From Zeimonas sp003577305 (GTDB lineage: Bacteria; Pseudomonadota; Gammaproteobacteria; Burkholderiales; Burkholderiaceae_E): a stretch of DNA of 64,000 nt. How positions within the stretch are numbered: the stretch's first letter is position 1; the number at the start of each line of letters is the position of its first letter. The notes under the pieces were generated by a model that saw nothing but the letters and a program-made list of their open reading frames with translations, did not search any database and was not told the origin of the DNA. The stretch spans positions 1 to 64,000 of the forward strand of contig SZOX01000012.1 in NCBI GenBank assembly GCA_030263385.1. Direction: 5' to 3'. Positions 26,999-35,678 of the stretch are shown piece after piece. The position numbers and the translations under genes are program-made.

Positions 26999-28107
26999 CG
27001 TGCGCCGCGCGGCGCCGGCCCCGCGATGCGCGGCGTGGCCACCGCCACTTCGGCGTTCTGCCCGCGGTCGCGCAGCGCGTGATCGATCAGCACCAGCGCC
27101 AGCATCGCCTCGGCGATCGGCGCCGCGCGAATGCCCACGCAGGGATCGTGGCGGCCGAGCGTCTCCACCGTCGTGGGCGCCCCGTCGAGGTCGATCGAGC
27201 GCCGCGGCACCCGGATGCTCGACGTGGGCTTGATCGCGAGTTCCACCACGATCGGCTGTCCGGTGGAGATGCCGCCCAGCACGCCACCCGAGTGGTTGGT
27301 GGCGAAGCCCTCTGGAGTGAGTTCGTCGCCGTGCTCGCTGCCCTTTTGCGTCACGCAGGCGAAGCCCGAGCCGATCTCGACCCCCTTCACCGCGTTGATG
27401 CCCATCATCACGTAGGCGATGTCGGCGTCGAGCTTGTCGTAGAGCGGCTCGCCCAGCCCCACCGGCACGCCGTCGGCGACCACCCGCACCCGCGCGCCGA
27501 CGGAGTCGCCGGTGCGGCGCAGCGCATCCATGTATTCCTCGAGCTTCGGCACGACGCCCGCGTCGGCGGCAAAGAACGGGTTGTTCGCCACCTGCGCCCA
27601 GTCGGTGACCGGTATGACGATTTCACCCAGCTGCGTCATGCAGCCGCTGATCTGCGTGCCGAAGTGCTCGCGCAGCCACTTCTTCGCGATCGCGCCCGCG
27701 GCCACCGCCGGCGCGGTGAGCCGCGCCGACGAGCGCCCGCCCCCGCGCGGATCACGCACGCCGAACTTGTGCCAGTAGGTGTAGTCGGCGTGGCCGGGGC
27801 GGAAGGTGCGCGCGATCGAGGAGTAGTCCTTGCTGCGCGCATCCTGGTTGCGGATCAGCAGTGCGATCGGCGTGCCGGTGGTGCGGCCCTCGTACACCCC
27901 GGACAGGATCTCGACCGCATCGGGCTCCTGGCGCTGCGTGACGTGCCGCGACGTGCCCGGGCGGCGCCGGTCGAGATCGGGCTGGATGTCGGCCTCGGAC
28001 AACTCCATGCCCGGCGGACAGCCGTCGACCACGCAGCCGATCGCGGGCCCGTGCGATTCGCCGAATGTGGTGACGGTGAAGAAACGACCGAGCGTGCTGC
28101 CGGACAT
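26995..28107 (-). CDS. aroC: Chorismate synthase
   Basis: A 370-aa FMN-dependent enzyme producing chorismate from EPSP. GRFFTVTTFGESHG, RRRPGTSR, GVRDPRGGGRSSAR and HDPCVGIRAAPI are the diagnostic signatures. GAGG lies about 9 nt upstream of the ATG at 28,107, and a longer upstream reading is not supported. It is followed by the overlapping MFS gene. Confidence 0.97.
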   Translation of the reverse strand: MSGSTLGRFFTVTTFGESHGPAIGCVVDGCPPGMELSEADIQPDLDRRRPGTSRHVTQRQEPDAVEILSGVYEGRTTGTPIALLIRNQDARSKDYSSIARTFRPGHADYTYWHKFGVRDPRGGGRSSARLTAPAVAAGAIAKKWLREHFGTQISGCMTQLGEIVIPVTDWAQVANNPFFAADAGVVPKLEEYMDALRRTGDSVGARVRVVADGVPVGLGEPLYDKLDADIAYVMMGINAVKGVEIGSGFACVTQKGSEHGDELTPEGFATNHSGGVLGGISTGQPIVVELAIKPTSSIRVPRRSIDLDGAPTTVETLGRHDPCVGIRAAPIAEAMLALVLIDHALRDRGQNAEVAVATPRIAGPAPRGAR

Positions 28108-28136
28108 CGCGTGAACCTCGTCCTGAAACGGTGATT

Positions 28137-28336
28137 CTAGCGGACCCAGTTCTCCAGCTTCAGGTTCCTGACGCGCCGGAACTCGCACACGTTGTTCGTC
28201 ACCAGAACGGCATCCAGCGCACGCGCATGCGCAGCGATCGACAAGTCATTGGCGCCGATCATCTCGCCGCGACGCCTGAGGTCTGCACGGATGTCCGCGT
28301 AGTGGTCCGCCGCCTCCTCGTCCCAGTCGAGGATCG
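28137..28336 (-). pseudogene. Truncated PIN-domain (VapC-like) toxin remnant
   Basis: In the frame ending at 28,137 the last 66 or so residues read as the C-terminal half of a VapC-type PIN ribonuclease: DWDEEAADHYADIRADL, GANDLSIAAHARA (the acidic motif) and VTNNVCEFRRV ending in LENWVR. There is no start codon and no N-terminal half. The homology begins exactly at the gltX stop (28,337-28,339) and upstream sequence in this frame is a shadow of gltX. It is a decayed toxin gene, with no antitoxin nearby. Confidence 0.75.
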
Positions 28337-29728
28337 CTATCTTAACCGCGCGACCACCGTCTCCCGCGGCATCGCTGCCAGCACCGCATCGACCGACGGC
28401 GTCTGCGTGGTGCCGAACACCTTGAGCCGCACCGGAATCGCCAGTTGCGGCATCTTCAAGCCATGCTCGGCGAGCGTCTCCCTCAATGCCGCGGCGATCG
28501 CTTCCTTCGTCCATTCGCCGCCTGCGAGCCGCGCCGCGAGCGCGGCGAGCGCGGGCGCGAGCGCCGCCGGCGCGGCGTCGAGGTGCTTGTGCCGATCGGC
28601 GGGCGCGATCGTCGGCTCCGCGTAGAACATGTGCGCCATCTCGGCGAGTTCGTTCAGCGTCTGCGCCCGCTCCTTCAGCAGCCCGCAGACCGTTGCCAGA
28701 TCGGCCGAAGCCGGGCCCGGCTCCACCCCGGACGCGCGCAGGCGCGGCAACACCCGCCCGGCGAGGTCGGCGTCGTCGGCAGCCTTGATGTAGTGGTGGT
28801 TCAGCCAGCGCAGCTTGTCGAAATCGAAGCGCGAGGGCGAGCGGCTCACGTGCGAGCCGTCGAACCAGGCGACGAACTGCTCGCGCGAGAAGATCTCGGC
28901 GTCGCCGTGGCTCCAGCCGAGCCGCGCCAGGTAATTGACCACCGCCTCGGGCAGGTAGCCGTCTTCGTCGTACTGCATCACCGACACCGCGCCGTGGCGC
29001 TTCGAGAGCTTCTGGCCGTCGGGACCGTGGATCATCGGCAGGTGACCGTACTGCGGCACCGGCGCGCCCAGCGCACGCAGGATGTTGATCTGCCGCGGCG
29101 TGTTGTTCACGTGGTCGTCGCCGCGCAGCACGTGCGTGATCCGCATGTCCCAGTCGTCGACCACCACGCAGAAGTTGTAGGTGGGCGTGCCGTCGGAGCG
29201 GGCGATGATCAGGTCGTCGAGTTCGCTGTTGTCGACCGCGATCGGGCCCTTGATCGTGTCGTTCCAGCTGGTCGCGCCGTCCACCGGGTTGCGAAAGCGC
29301 ACCACCGGCTCCACCCCCGGCGGCGGAGGCGGCAGCGCGCGCCCGGGTTCCGGGCGCCAGCGCCCGTCGTAGCGCGGCTTCAGGCCGAGCGCCTCGTGCT
29401 CGGCGCGCATCGCCTCGAGCTCTTCCTTCGTGCACCAGCAGTGGTAGGCGGTGCCGTCGGCGAGCATCTTGCGGATCACCTCGCGGTAGCGCGGCATGCG
29501 CTCCATCTGGTAGAACGGGCCCTCGTCGGCATCGAGCCCGAGCCAGCGCATGCCGTCGAGAATCGCCTGCACCGCCTCGGGGGTCGAGCGCTCGACGTCG
29601 GTGTCTTCGATGCGCAGGATGAAGGTACCCTTGTGGTGGCGCGCGAAAGCCCACGCGAACAGCGCGGTGCGGGCGCCGCCGATGTGCAGGAAGCCGGTCG
29701 GGCTGGGAGCGAAGCGCGTGCGAACCAT
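28337..29728 (-). CDS. gltX: Glutamyl-tRNA synthetase
   Basis: A 463-aa class I synthetase. RFAPSPTGFLHIGGART contains the HIGH-type motif, LSKRHGAVS the KMSKS-type loop, and CWC-type cysteines are present in AYHCWCTKEE. It charges tRNA-Glu. The ATG at 29,728 gives MVRTRFAPSPTG, the standard start. The last codons abut a PIN-domain fragment, suggesting a past insertion or deletion just after its stop. Confidence 0.97.
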   Translation of the reverse strand: MVRTRFAPSPTGFLHIGGARTALFAWAFARHHKGTFILRIEDTDVERSTPEAVQAILDGMRWLGLDADEGPFYQMERMPRYREVIRKMLADGTAYHCWCTKEELEAMRAEHEALGLKPRYDGRWRPEPGRALPPPPPGVEPVVRFRNPVDGATSWNDTIKGPIAVDNSELDDLIIARSDGTPTYNFCVVVDDWDMRITHVLRGDDHVNNTPRQINILRALGAPVPQYGHLPMIHGPDGQKLSKRHGAVSVMQYDEDGYLPEAVVNYLARLGWSHGDAEIFSREQFVAWFDGSHVSRSPSRFDFDKLRWLNHHYIKAADDADLAGRVLPRLRASGVEPGPASADLATVCGLLKERAQTLNELAEMAHMFYAEPTIAPADRHKHLDAAPAALAPALAALAARLAGGEWTKEAIAAALRETLAEHGLKMPQLAIPVRLKVFGTTQTPSVDAVLAAMPRETVVARLR

Positions 29729-29826
29729 GTCGCGGGTATCCGGAAGGCGGGGGAAACGTTCGATTTTACGCGAGCGATCCTGCCCGCCGCCGAGCCGCAT
29801 CCGGGGCACTCCGCAGGAAACCGGCC

Positions 29827-30870
29827 ATGCCGGCGCCTGAGCCGCGGTCGGGCAGCGAAGCATCCGGCGCCAGCCCGGCCGCCTCGCCCATCGAGGCGCT
29901 GCCCGCGCATCCCGACACCGCCGGCGAGCACCTGGTGCTGCGCGTGCTGCAGGCCTCGCCGCACGACACCGTGGGCGCGCTGCGCCAGCGACTGGCCGCC
30001 GGCGTCGAAGTCGACTCTGCCGAGGCGGTCTACCTGCTCGACGCCAGGCGCCGCCTGCTCGGCCGGGTGCCGATCGCCCGGCTGCTTCAGGCCCGCGCCG
30101 AACAGCGGCTCGCCGACATCGCGATCGCTCCGGTGCCGGCGGTGCGCGTCAACGCCGACCAGGAGCACGTCGCATCGCTGGCGATCCAGCACGGCCTCAC
30201 CGCGGTGCCGGTCGTCGACCGCCGCGGCCACTTCGCGGGCGTGGTGCCGGCGCTGGCGCTTCTCGAAGTGCTGCGTCGCGAGCACGTCGAAGACCTGCAC
30301 CGGTTCGCCGGCATCGGCCCCGAAGACACCAACCGGGCCCGCGACGCGGTGGAAGCCCCGCCCATCCGGCGCGCCCGCGATCGGCTCCCATGGCTGCTGG
30401 TGGGCCTCGTCGGCAGCATGCTCGCCACCTGGATCGTCGCCGGCTTCGAAGCAACGCTGCAGGCGCGCGTGGCGATCGCCTTCTTCGTGCCCGGCATCGT
30501 CTATCTCGCCGACGCGGTGGGCACGCAGAGCGAGGCCATCGCGGTGCGCGGCCTGTCGCTGAGCCGCCTGCCGCTCGCACGGTTGCTGGCAGGCGAGCTG
30601 CGCACCGGCCTGCTGATCGGACTGACGCTCGCAGTGCTGGTGCTCGGCCCGGTCTGGTGGTGGTTCGGCGACGCTGACCTTGCCCTGGCGGTGGCGGTAG
30701 CCCTGCTCGCCGCCAGCGCATGCGCCACGACGATCGGTTTTGCGCTACCGTGGCTGCTCGCACGCACCGGTCGCGACCCCGCGTTCGGCAGCGGCCCGAT
30801 CGCCACCATCATCCAGGACGTGCTGAGCCTGCTGATCTATTTCTGGACCGTACAGGCGCTATTGTTCTGA
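29827..30870 (+). CDS. MgtE-like divalent cation transporter with CBS domains
   Basis: A 347-aa protein: a Pro/Ala-rich N-terminus, a CBS-domain pair at about residues 40-160 (VYLLDARRRLLGRVP, VPVVDRRGHFAGVV), then about five hydrophobic helices with MgtE-type signatures (VPGIVYLADAVGTQSEA, the cation-pore region, and IATIIQDVLSLLIYF). MgtE channels pass Mg2+ under control of the CBS module. This copy lacks the N-terminal superhelical domain and is shorter than the about 450-aa family norm. It is transcribed with the methyltransferase gene 3 nt downstream. Confidence 0.82.
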   Translation: MPAPEPRSGSEASGASPAASPIEALPAHPDTAGEHLVLRVLQASPHDTVGALRQRLAAGVEVDSAEAVYLLDARRRLLGRVPIARLLQARAEQRLADIAIAPVPAVRVNADQEHVASLAIQHGLTAVPVVDRRGHFAGVVPALALLEVLRREHVEDLHRFAGIGPEDTNRARDAVEAPPIRRARDRLPWLLVGLVGSMLATWIVAGFEATLQARVAIAFFVPGIVYLADAVGTQSEAIAVRGLSLSRLPLARLLAGELRTGLLIGLTLAVLVLGPVWWWFGDADLALAVAVALLAASACATTIGFALPWLLARTGRDPAFGSGPIATIIQDVLSLLIYFWTVQALLF

Positions 30871-30873
30871 ACC

Positions 30874-31464
30874 ATGGAGAAGCCCTTCTCGCCCGCCTGC
30901 GAACGCAATCGCGAACCGATCCTCGAGGTGCTGCGCGACTGGTTCGCCGACCGCAGGCACGTGCTCGAGATCGGCAGCGGCACCGGCCAGCACGCGGTGC
31001 ACTTCGCGGCCGCGCTGCCGAAGCTGCGCTGGCAGACCTCCGACGTGCCCGAGAACCTGCCCGGCATCCGCCTGTGGCTGAAGGAGGCGGCGCTGTCCAA
31101 CACGCCGGCGCCGATCGCCTGGGACGTCAATCATCCGCCGCCCGCGGGCGAGTACGACGCGGTGTTCAGCGCCAACACGCTGCACATCATGAGCTGGAAG
31201 GAAGTCGAGCGCATGTTCGTGGCGCTGCCCGGGCTCACGAAACGCGGCGCCGTGCTGGTGATCTACGGACCGTTCAACTACGAGGGGCAGTACACGAGCC
31301 AGAGCAACGCGCAGTTCGACGAGGCGCTGCACAGCGCGAACCCCAAGCGCGGCATCCGCGACTTCGAGGAAGTCGATGCGCTCGCCGCCGCGGCCGGGTT
31401 CGCGCTCAAGGAAGACCGCACGATGCCGGCGAACAATCGCTGCATCGTCTGGAAACGGACATGA
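30874..31464 (+). CDS. DUF938 family SAM-dependent methyltransferase
   Basis: A 196-aa protein matching DUF938: FSPACERNREPIL at the N-terminus, SAM-binding LEIGSGTGQHAVHFA, TSDVPENLPGI and FSANTLHIMSW. It resembles a class I methyltransferase whose substrate is not established. It begins 3 nt after the MgtE-like gene and ends about 78 nt before tRNA-Val. Confidence 0.85.
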   Translation: MEKPFSPACERNREPILEVLRDWFADRRHVLEIGSGTGQHAVHFAAALPKLRWQTSDVPENLPGIRLWLKEAALSNTPAPIAWDVNHPPPAGEYDAVFSANTLHIMSWKEVERMFVALPGLTKRGAVLVIYGPFNYEGQYTSQSNAQFDEALHSANPKRGIRDFEEVDALAAAAGFALKEDRTMPANNRCIVWKRT

Positions 31465-31494
31465 GACGCGCGGAGACAGGGAGCGCGTGCGGAT

Positions 31495-31523
31495 TTGATC
31501 GGGGTTGCGGATTTGCCTACAAT
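31495..31523 (+). promoter_or_regulatory. Sigma-70 promoter of tRNA-Val
   Basis: TTGATC (31,495-31,500), a 17-bp spacer and TACAAT (31,518-31,523) form a good -35/-10 pair 18 bp upstream of the tRNA 5' end. Confidence 0.7.
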
Positions 31524-31541
31524 TGCGCCTCCCTTCCCCAG

Positions 31542-31616
31542 GGGCGGCTAGCTCAGCGGTAGAGCACTGCCTTCACACGGCAGGGGTCACAGGTTCGAAC
31601 CCTGTGCCGCCCACCA
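31542..31616 (+). tRNA. tRNA-Val (anticodon CAC)
   Basis: A 75-nt cloverleaf: acceptor arms GGGCGGC/GCCGCCC plus discriminator A and encoded CCA, D-arm AGCTCAGCGGTAGAGC, anticodon stem CTGCC/GGCAG with loop TTCACAC (anticodon CAC), and T-arm with GGTTCGAACC. It reads GUG. The 3' 45 nt also form the attachment core of the integrated element immediately downstream, which restores the tRNA intact. Confidence 0.97.
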
Positions 31617-31617
31617 G
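31572..31617 (+). repeat. attL core of tRNA-Val satellite element
   Basis: A 46-bp segment from the anticodon loop to one base past the CCA is repeated exactly at 40,582-40,627. Outside these limits the sequences diverge at once. Such 3'-tRNA direct repeats mark integration by tyrosine recombinases. The element in between is about 9.0 kb. Confidence 0.95.
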
Positions 31618-31644
31618 AAATACTCAGGAAACAAGCGGCTTTCA

Positions 31645-31694
31645 GCGATAGCGCACACTAACCTGCTCGGCCGACTGTCCAAAAAGTGTCCAAA
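31645..31694. promoter_or_regulatory. Putative integrase arm-type sites, left end
   Basis: GCGCACACTAA at 31,651-31,661 recurs at 40,513-40,523. The 24-nt segment 31,671-31,694, which holds a TGTCCAAA direct pair, recurs at 40,473-40,496 with one mismatch. These paired motifs near each att core look like integrase or excisionase binding sites. Confidence 0.6.
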
Positions 31695-31909
31695 CGAGGT
31701 TCGGGATACCGCTCGCGCCCGCGCCGCGCCACCATCGCCACCTTCCGGTCGATGCCGAGATCGGCGAGGCTCGGAACGTCGCCCTTCGGCTGTTCCACTA
31801 CGGAACAGCCGAGCGCATCTTTGCCGGCGAGCCGTACACCCTTGTTCCTCGGCGCCACCTTCCACATCTCGCCGAGCCGCCAGAACCGCCCAGGGCGCGC
31901 GATCGGCAG
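31658..31909 (-). pseudogene. Fragment of a phage ParB-associated/replication accessory protein
   Basis: The frame reads FWRLGEMWKVAPRNKG ... LADLGIDRKVAMVAR and then runs into the arm-type sites and stops at 31,658. The LGEM ... PSLADLGI pattern resembles the middle of small phage/plasmid proteins (GEMLR ... PTLADLGISKKQSSR) found beside ParB-like or methyltransferase genes. The ends are missing, so it is treated as a remnant. Nothing else is evident between attL and 32,004. Confidence 0.4.
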
Positions 31910-32004
31910 CGCGCCGATACACCACGGTGATCACCACCTTCTACACCCCGGTGATCACGACCGAAAAAGCCGCCCGAAGGCGGCCGGCGCGGGCGTGGCG
32001 CGGG

Positions 32005-32277
32005 TCAGCAGGTCGCGGCGCCCAATGCGTGCGCTGCAGGCGCGACACGCGCCCAGCTGTCCGACAGCCACCAGGCACAGCCGCGCTCGATCACGCGGAC
32101 GCGCAGCCGCGGTTCGCCGGGCGGCGGATGAAGGTCGACAACCAGGCGGAGGTGCCCGCCGGCATTGAGCGCGGCACAGGCTGCGTCGATCGCGGATAGC
32201 TCGAGCGGCGGCGACTGCAGCAGCTCGGCCTCGAGCTCGGCACCAGCCGCGAGCCACGCGGCAACGTCGGTCGTCAT
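32005..32277 (-). CDS. Hypothetical satellite protein (90 aa)
   Basis: Begins MTTDVAAWLAAGAELEAELLQ and has a short beta-rich middle (HLRLVVDLHPPPGEPRLRVRV). No family recognised. Its ATG overlaps the preceding gene's stop by 4 nt, so it is the last member of the capsid-fusion operon. Possibly a head-completion or small accessory protein by position only. Confidence 0.6.
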   Translation of the reverse strand: MTTDVAAWLAAGAELEAELLQSPPLELSAIDAACAALNAGGHLRLVVDLHPPPGEPRLRVRVIERGCAWWLSDSWARVAPAAHALGAATC

Positions 32278-32486
32278 TCGCGCGGCCGCAGCGGGCGCAG
32301 GTCGTCTGGGTGGATGCGGCGCCAGTCGGTCACGAGCACGTCCACGCCTGTGCCGACGATGCGCCACCCGCGGCCGAACGGGGTGAGCCGCAACTTGCGT
32401 TTCGCGAGCATCGCCAGCGTCGCCGCTTCGCGTGCCGATGTTGGCGTCGCATTCACGGGAACCCCACCGCGCCGGCCGGCGGGCAT
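32274..32486 (-). CDS. Hypothetical satellite protein (70 aa)
   Basis: A small basic protein (KRKLRLTPFGRGWRIVG ... LVTDWRRIHPDDLRP) whose ATG shares one base with the capsid fusion stop (TGATG). It resembles small proteins found after capsid genes in tailed phages, but no family is assigned. Translation is evidently coupled to the capsid gene. Confidence 0.6.
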   Translation of the reverse strand: MPAGRRGGVPVNATPTSAREAATLAMLAKRKLRLTPFGRGWRIVGTGVDVLVTDWRRIHPDDLRPLRPRE

Positions 32487-34300
32487 CACGCCGTCAACAC
32501 GTCTTTCGCAGCCGAGAACGATGCAGGGCGCCGCACCGCGATATCGGCGTCCTGCATGGCGATGACGCGCAGCGCCCCCTGCGTCGACAGCGAGTACGGA
32601 TCGGCGAGGACGTCAATGGCGGACCACATGCCGATGATCAGGTCCGTCCAGTTGCCAAAAATCACGGCCGAGCACACGCTGGTCGATGTGCCCTTCGTCA
32701 ACGTGGCGGGCACGTTGTTCGAGACGCCGAGCCGGTAGCCTGCCAGGCGCCCGAAGCCGTCCCCATCGATCGGGCTGTCGGCCGAGACGACGAAGTTGCC
32801 TTCGACGCCCGAGGCCTGCCGCGGCGTCGTCGACAGCTTGTAGTTGACGTTCGCGTTCGTGAGGAAGCCGAGCGCACCCATGTGTGCGTTGGCAACAGCC
32901 ACGTCACGCACGAGCTGCTGCACCATATCCCAGCTTGGAGCGCCGCCGTGGGTGCCCATCACGACCGTGCCGATGCCGGCCGTGTTGAGGATGCCCTTCG
33001 GCTCCGGTGCGTTGCCCGAACCGTTGATCGCGGCGGCGTCGATGCCCAGGCCGATCTGCGCAACCAGGTCGTTGCGCACCAGCGACTCGACCTCGGGCGT
33101 TCCCTGCAGCATCAGCTTCCTGCTGATGTCGACGTAGCCACCGACCGTCTGCGGCACCATCGTGACCTGACTGAACGTCAACGCACCTGTGCCCACGGCC
33201 GTGCCTTCCGCCACCCATCCGATCGCGCCGGGGCCGTCCTGCCGCGGGATCGCGACGTTGCCCACCAGGCCGGGCAGCACGGTCGCCCCCATGCGAATGA
33301 CGAGCGAGTGGTTGCGCAACATCGTGATGAACTGATCGGCGAGCAGATTCGTCGCGACGAGGTTGCCGCCGTGCGTGCCGGTGCCAACGACCTGCATACG
33401 ATGCGTGAGCGCTTCGGGCGGCACGAACAGTCCGCGCGGCTCGCGCCCGACGCGCTGCGCCAGGTGGCGGCTCACCTCGAGCTCGAAGCCCGCTTCGCGC
33501 CGGGCGAACTCGGAATCGACCTGGGCGCGCACCGCGCGCAACAGGGAATACTGCCGGCGCTCGCCCGAGAGGAAGCCTTCTTCGATGCCGCGCGGGGTAG
33601 AGAAGCCCGAGGCCGAGCGGCGCAAGAGCTCGCGCTGGAGCCACTCCATATCGCGGCCCTCGCGTACGGCCTGCGCAGCGGCCTCCAGGCCGCCGAACGA
33701 CTTGTAGTGCTCGCCGACCTTGATTAGATCGCGCACGTCGTTCTCGGTGCGTGCCGCGGCGCGACGCTCGGACCGGCTCTTGCGGTCGTCTTCGACCACA
33801 ACCCCGTTGCTCTCTTCCATGACGTTCTCCTGTGAACGGAAAAAGCCCGCTTGCGGGTCGGCCGGAACTCCGACCACCGACACTTCGTGCGGGCAAAACT
33901 TGAAGCGATAGGTGTTGCTGTCGCCGACGCGGCGCGGCTCGCCGATCGTTGTGTATCCGATGGAAACGTTACGCACGATCCCGCGCAGTACGTCCTGGTA
34001 AACCTCTTCGGCTAGCGTCGACTCGCCGAAGCGGGCCAGGCCGCGAAGCTTGGCGTCGGCTACGTGCAGGTTCTCGACGATGCCGATCGGCGGTGGGCTC
34101 GACTCGTGGCCGACGATCAGCGGCAGGGGCGCGCGGTGCAGGTCGATCGCGTTGATCGAGCTGCAGTCGAGCACCTCCGCGATCACCCCGTATCGCCCGT
34201 GCTCGCGGCGCACCGGTTCTTCGGTCGCGATCACGACCGGCACGGTGCGGTCTCGGGCTTTTGCACGCTCGAAGCCGAGCGTGCGGAAGTGCATCTTCAT
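32486..34300 (-). CDS. Prohead protease-major capsid protein fusion (HK97-like)
   Basis: A 604-aa fusion. The N-terminal part (about residues 1-180) is a U35/S78-type prohead protease with the catalytic His in LIVGHESSPPPIG and the Ser in RNVSIGYT. A charged helical linker follows, like the HK97 delta scaffold, and the C-terminal part (about 270-604) is an HK97-fold capsid protein (FVPPEALTHRM, VAIPRQDGPGAIGWVAEG, GGYVDISRKLMLQ, INGSGNAPEPKGILN). The fusion would self-process to build a procapsid. It is the only structural gene in this element. The ATG at 34,300 is chosen by alignment to protease N-termini; the ribosome site is weak. Confidence 0.9.
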   Translation of the reverse strand: MKMHFRTLGFERAKARDRTVPVVIATEEPVRREHGRYGVIAEVLDCSSINAIDLHRAPLPLIVGHESSPPPIGIVENLHVADAKLRGLARFGESTLAEEVYQDVLRGIVRNVSIGYTTIGEPRRVGDSNTYRFKFCPHEVSVVGVPADPQAGFFRSQENVMEESNGVVVEDDRKSRSERRAAARTENDVRDLIKVGEHYKSFGGLEAAAQAVREGRDMEWLQRELLRRSASGFSTPRGIEEGFLSGERRQYSLLRAVRAQVDSEFARREAGFELEVSRHLAQRVGREPRGLFVPPEALTHRMQVVGTGTHGGNLVATNLLADQFITMLRNHSLVIRMGATVLPGLVGNVAIPRQDGPGAIGWVAEGTAVGTGALTFSQVTMVPQTVGGYVDISRKLMLQGTPEVESLVRNDLVAQIGLGIDAAAINGSGNAPEPKGILNTAGIGTVVMGTHGGAPSWDMVQQLVRDVAVANAHMGALGFLTNANVNYKLSTTPRQASGVEGNFVVSADSPIDGDGFGRLAGYRLGVSNNVPATLTKGTSTSVCSAVIFGNWTDLIIGMWSAIDVLADPYSLSTQGALRVIAMQDADIAVRRPASFSAAKDVLTA

Positions 34301-34323
34301 CGAGGCGTTCCCGGCATCAGCGT

Positions 34324-34403
34324 GCGCCCGGAAAAAAGAAACCGCCGGGCGCAATGAGAGCCAGCCTTTCGGCTGGGCCTGATGCGTTCCAGCGGTTCAC
34401 CGC
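34324..34403 (-). ncRNA. Structured leader or packaging-site candidate upstream of capsid gene
   Basis: Consecutive hairpins on the minus strand: GCGGT/ACCGC (34,392-34,403), a 6-bp CCAGCC/GGCTGG stem closed by GAAA (34,361-34,376), and an 8-bp GCGCCCGG/CCGGGCGC pair (34,324-34,331 and 34,345-34,352) with a T-rich loop. There is no open reading frame. It may be a regulatory leader of the capsid gene, a terminator of the upstream genes, or a cos/pac site. Confidence 0.5.
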
Positions 34404-34523
34404 CTCGGCGCGTTGCTTGACTCCGATCCCGAATCCTGACAGCGCGTGGCAATGACCGGATGCGTGGGAACGGCGAGCAACGCTCGTCGCTGAACGGCAT
34501 TGCATCACGGTTGGCGGGCCGTG

Positions 34524-34811
34524 TCAATCAAGCTTGGACTGCGTTCTCGAGAGGTGCAACGCAGCTGTGTCGGCGAGCATCTCGCGCCATTCGTCCTGGC
34601 TAACTGGTGCGTACGCCCGCCACAGCGGGCGCTCGTCGGCGAGATTCACGACGGCGCCGGTGAAGTTGTGTTCGCAGTACGCCACGACGATGCTCGGCGC
34701 CGGCCGGTAGAACATCAACTTGCGCGGGTCGCACAGGCACTCCGTGCAGAGCCCTGGCACAGCAGGGATGCGGCCTGTCATTTCGGGAGGGAGTGCGTAG
34801 ACGTCGGTCAT
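34524..34811 (-). CDS. Hypothetical satellite protein (95 aa)
   Basis: Begins MTDVYALPPEMTGRIP with a CTECLCDP cysteine cluster, then YCEHNFTGAVVNLADERPLW. No family recognised. The cysteines suggest a metal site. The ATG at 34,811 has GGAGA about 6 nt upstream, unlike the ATG at 34,823. It lies directly after the small terminase gene. Confidence 0.6.
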   Translation of the reverse strand: MTDVYALPPEMTGRIPAVPGLCTECLCDPRKLMFYRPAPSIVVAYCEHNFTGAVVNLADERPLWRAYAPVSQDEWREMLADTAALHLSRTQSKLD

Positions 34812-34826
34812 GGGGATCTCCATTGG

Positions 34827-35354
34827 TCAGGGTAGGGGGTTCGTGGTCGATGACTTCGCCACCTCGAGCTCGGCCGCGAAACCGCGCAGCGCCTGGCGCA
34901 CCTCGTCGGCGATCGCGCGGCGACACGCCGCCTGGTCGGACTCAGCCGCGACCACGGCCGACAGCCGGTCGGCCATCGTGTTCAGGTGCTCGCGCAGCGC
35001 GATGATTCGGCCGGCCAGCTCGCGCTCGACCTCGGCGCGGCGCACCAGCTCGCCGGCCATCTCGCGTTCACGCATCCGCGCGATCGCGGCCTCGGCGGCC
35101 TCGCGCTCGGTTCGGTGCTGCCAGAAGCCGCCACCTGCAGGTGGCGGCGCACCCTCGACCGCCGGATCGGCGCCTCTCGGCCGGCGCCGGCGTCGCCGGT
35201 TGTGCTGCCACTGCGCCAGGGCCGCAACCGGGTCCAGCAGCCCGTCGGCGTCGGCAGTCAGCCGACCGGCAGCGATCGCCTTGCGGATCGCCGAGCCGGT
35301 CACGCCGACTTGGGAGGCAAACTGCGAAGTACTGATCTTTCCTGCCATGTTCAT
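34827..35354 (-). CDS. Terminase small subunit (Nu1-like)
   Basis: A 175-aa protein with an N-terminal winged-helix DNA-binding domain (ISTSQFASQVGVTGSAIRKAIAAGRL), a basic linker (HNRRRRRRPRG) and a C-terminal helical region with many Glu/Arg, as in Nu1-type small terminases that recognise the packaging site. No large terminase is encoded in the element, so the satellite presumably redirects a helper phage motor. Start at MNMAGK, with M3 an alternative. Confidence 0.75.
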   Translation of the reverse strand: MNMAGKISTSQFASQVGVTGSAIRKAIAAGRLTADADGLLDPVAALAQWQHNRRRRRRPRGADPAVEGAPPPAGGGFWQHRTEREAAEAAIARMREREMAGELVRRAEVERELAGRIIALREHLNTMADRLSAVVAAESDQAACRRAIADEVRQALRGFAAELEVAKSSTTNPLP

Positions 35355-35678
35355 GCACCTATGGGGCGCATCGGGAATTAACTGACCGGCCAGTCACTAG
35401 CGCGACTTCGGGGCTCATCGCAACCGTGGTTGAAAAGCTCCAGGAAGAACCTAGAGCCACTGGCTCGATCGGCTCCGCGGGCGCTGGCCTGAGTCCGGAT
35501 GGCGACCCAGCGCAGTCGGGGCTGAGGACTGCCGTGGCGGGCGGCGGGACTCGGCAGCCGGTGACGCGAGCAGCGCGGCAATCACCAACCAACGCGCCGA
35601 ACCTGCGTCGCTGCTGGCGCGCGTCTCAGCGCGCACAGCGAGCGGGGGGTATGGGGGGTCACTCACGCACGCACCTTC
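35355..35678. other. Intergenic region without a recognisable gene
   Basis: Between the primase-helicase and small terminase genes. Overlapping minus-strand frames exist but show no family features or ribosome sites. It adjoins the iteron-like repeats and may be part of the replication origin. Confidence 0.5.

Noticed and set aside
30874..31616. tRNA and methyltransferase as part of the satellite
   Set aside because: The att repeat begins inside the tRNA at 31,572; everything to the left is chromosomal in gene content and base use.
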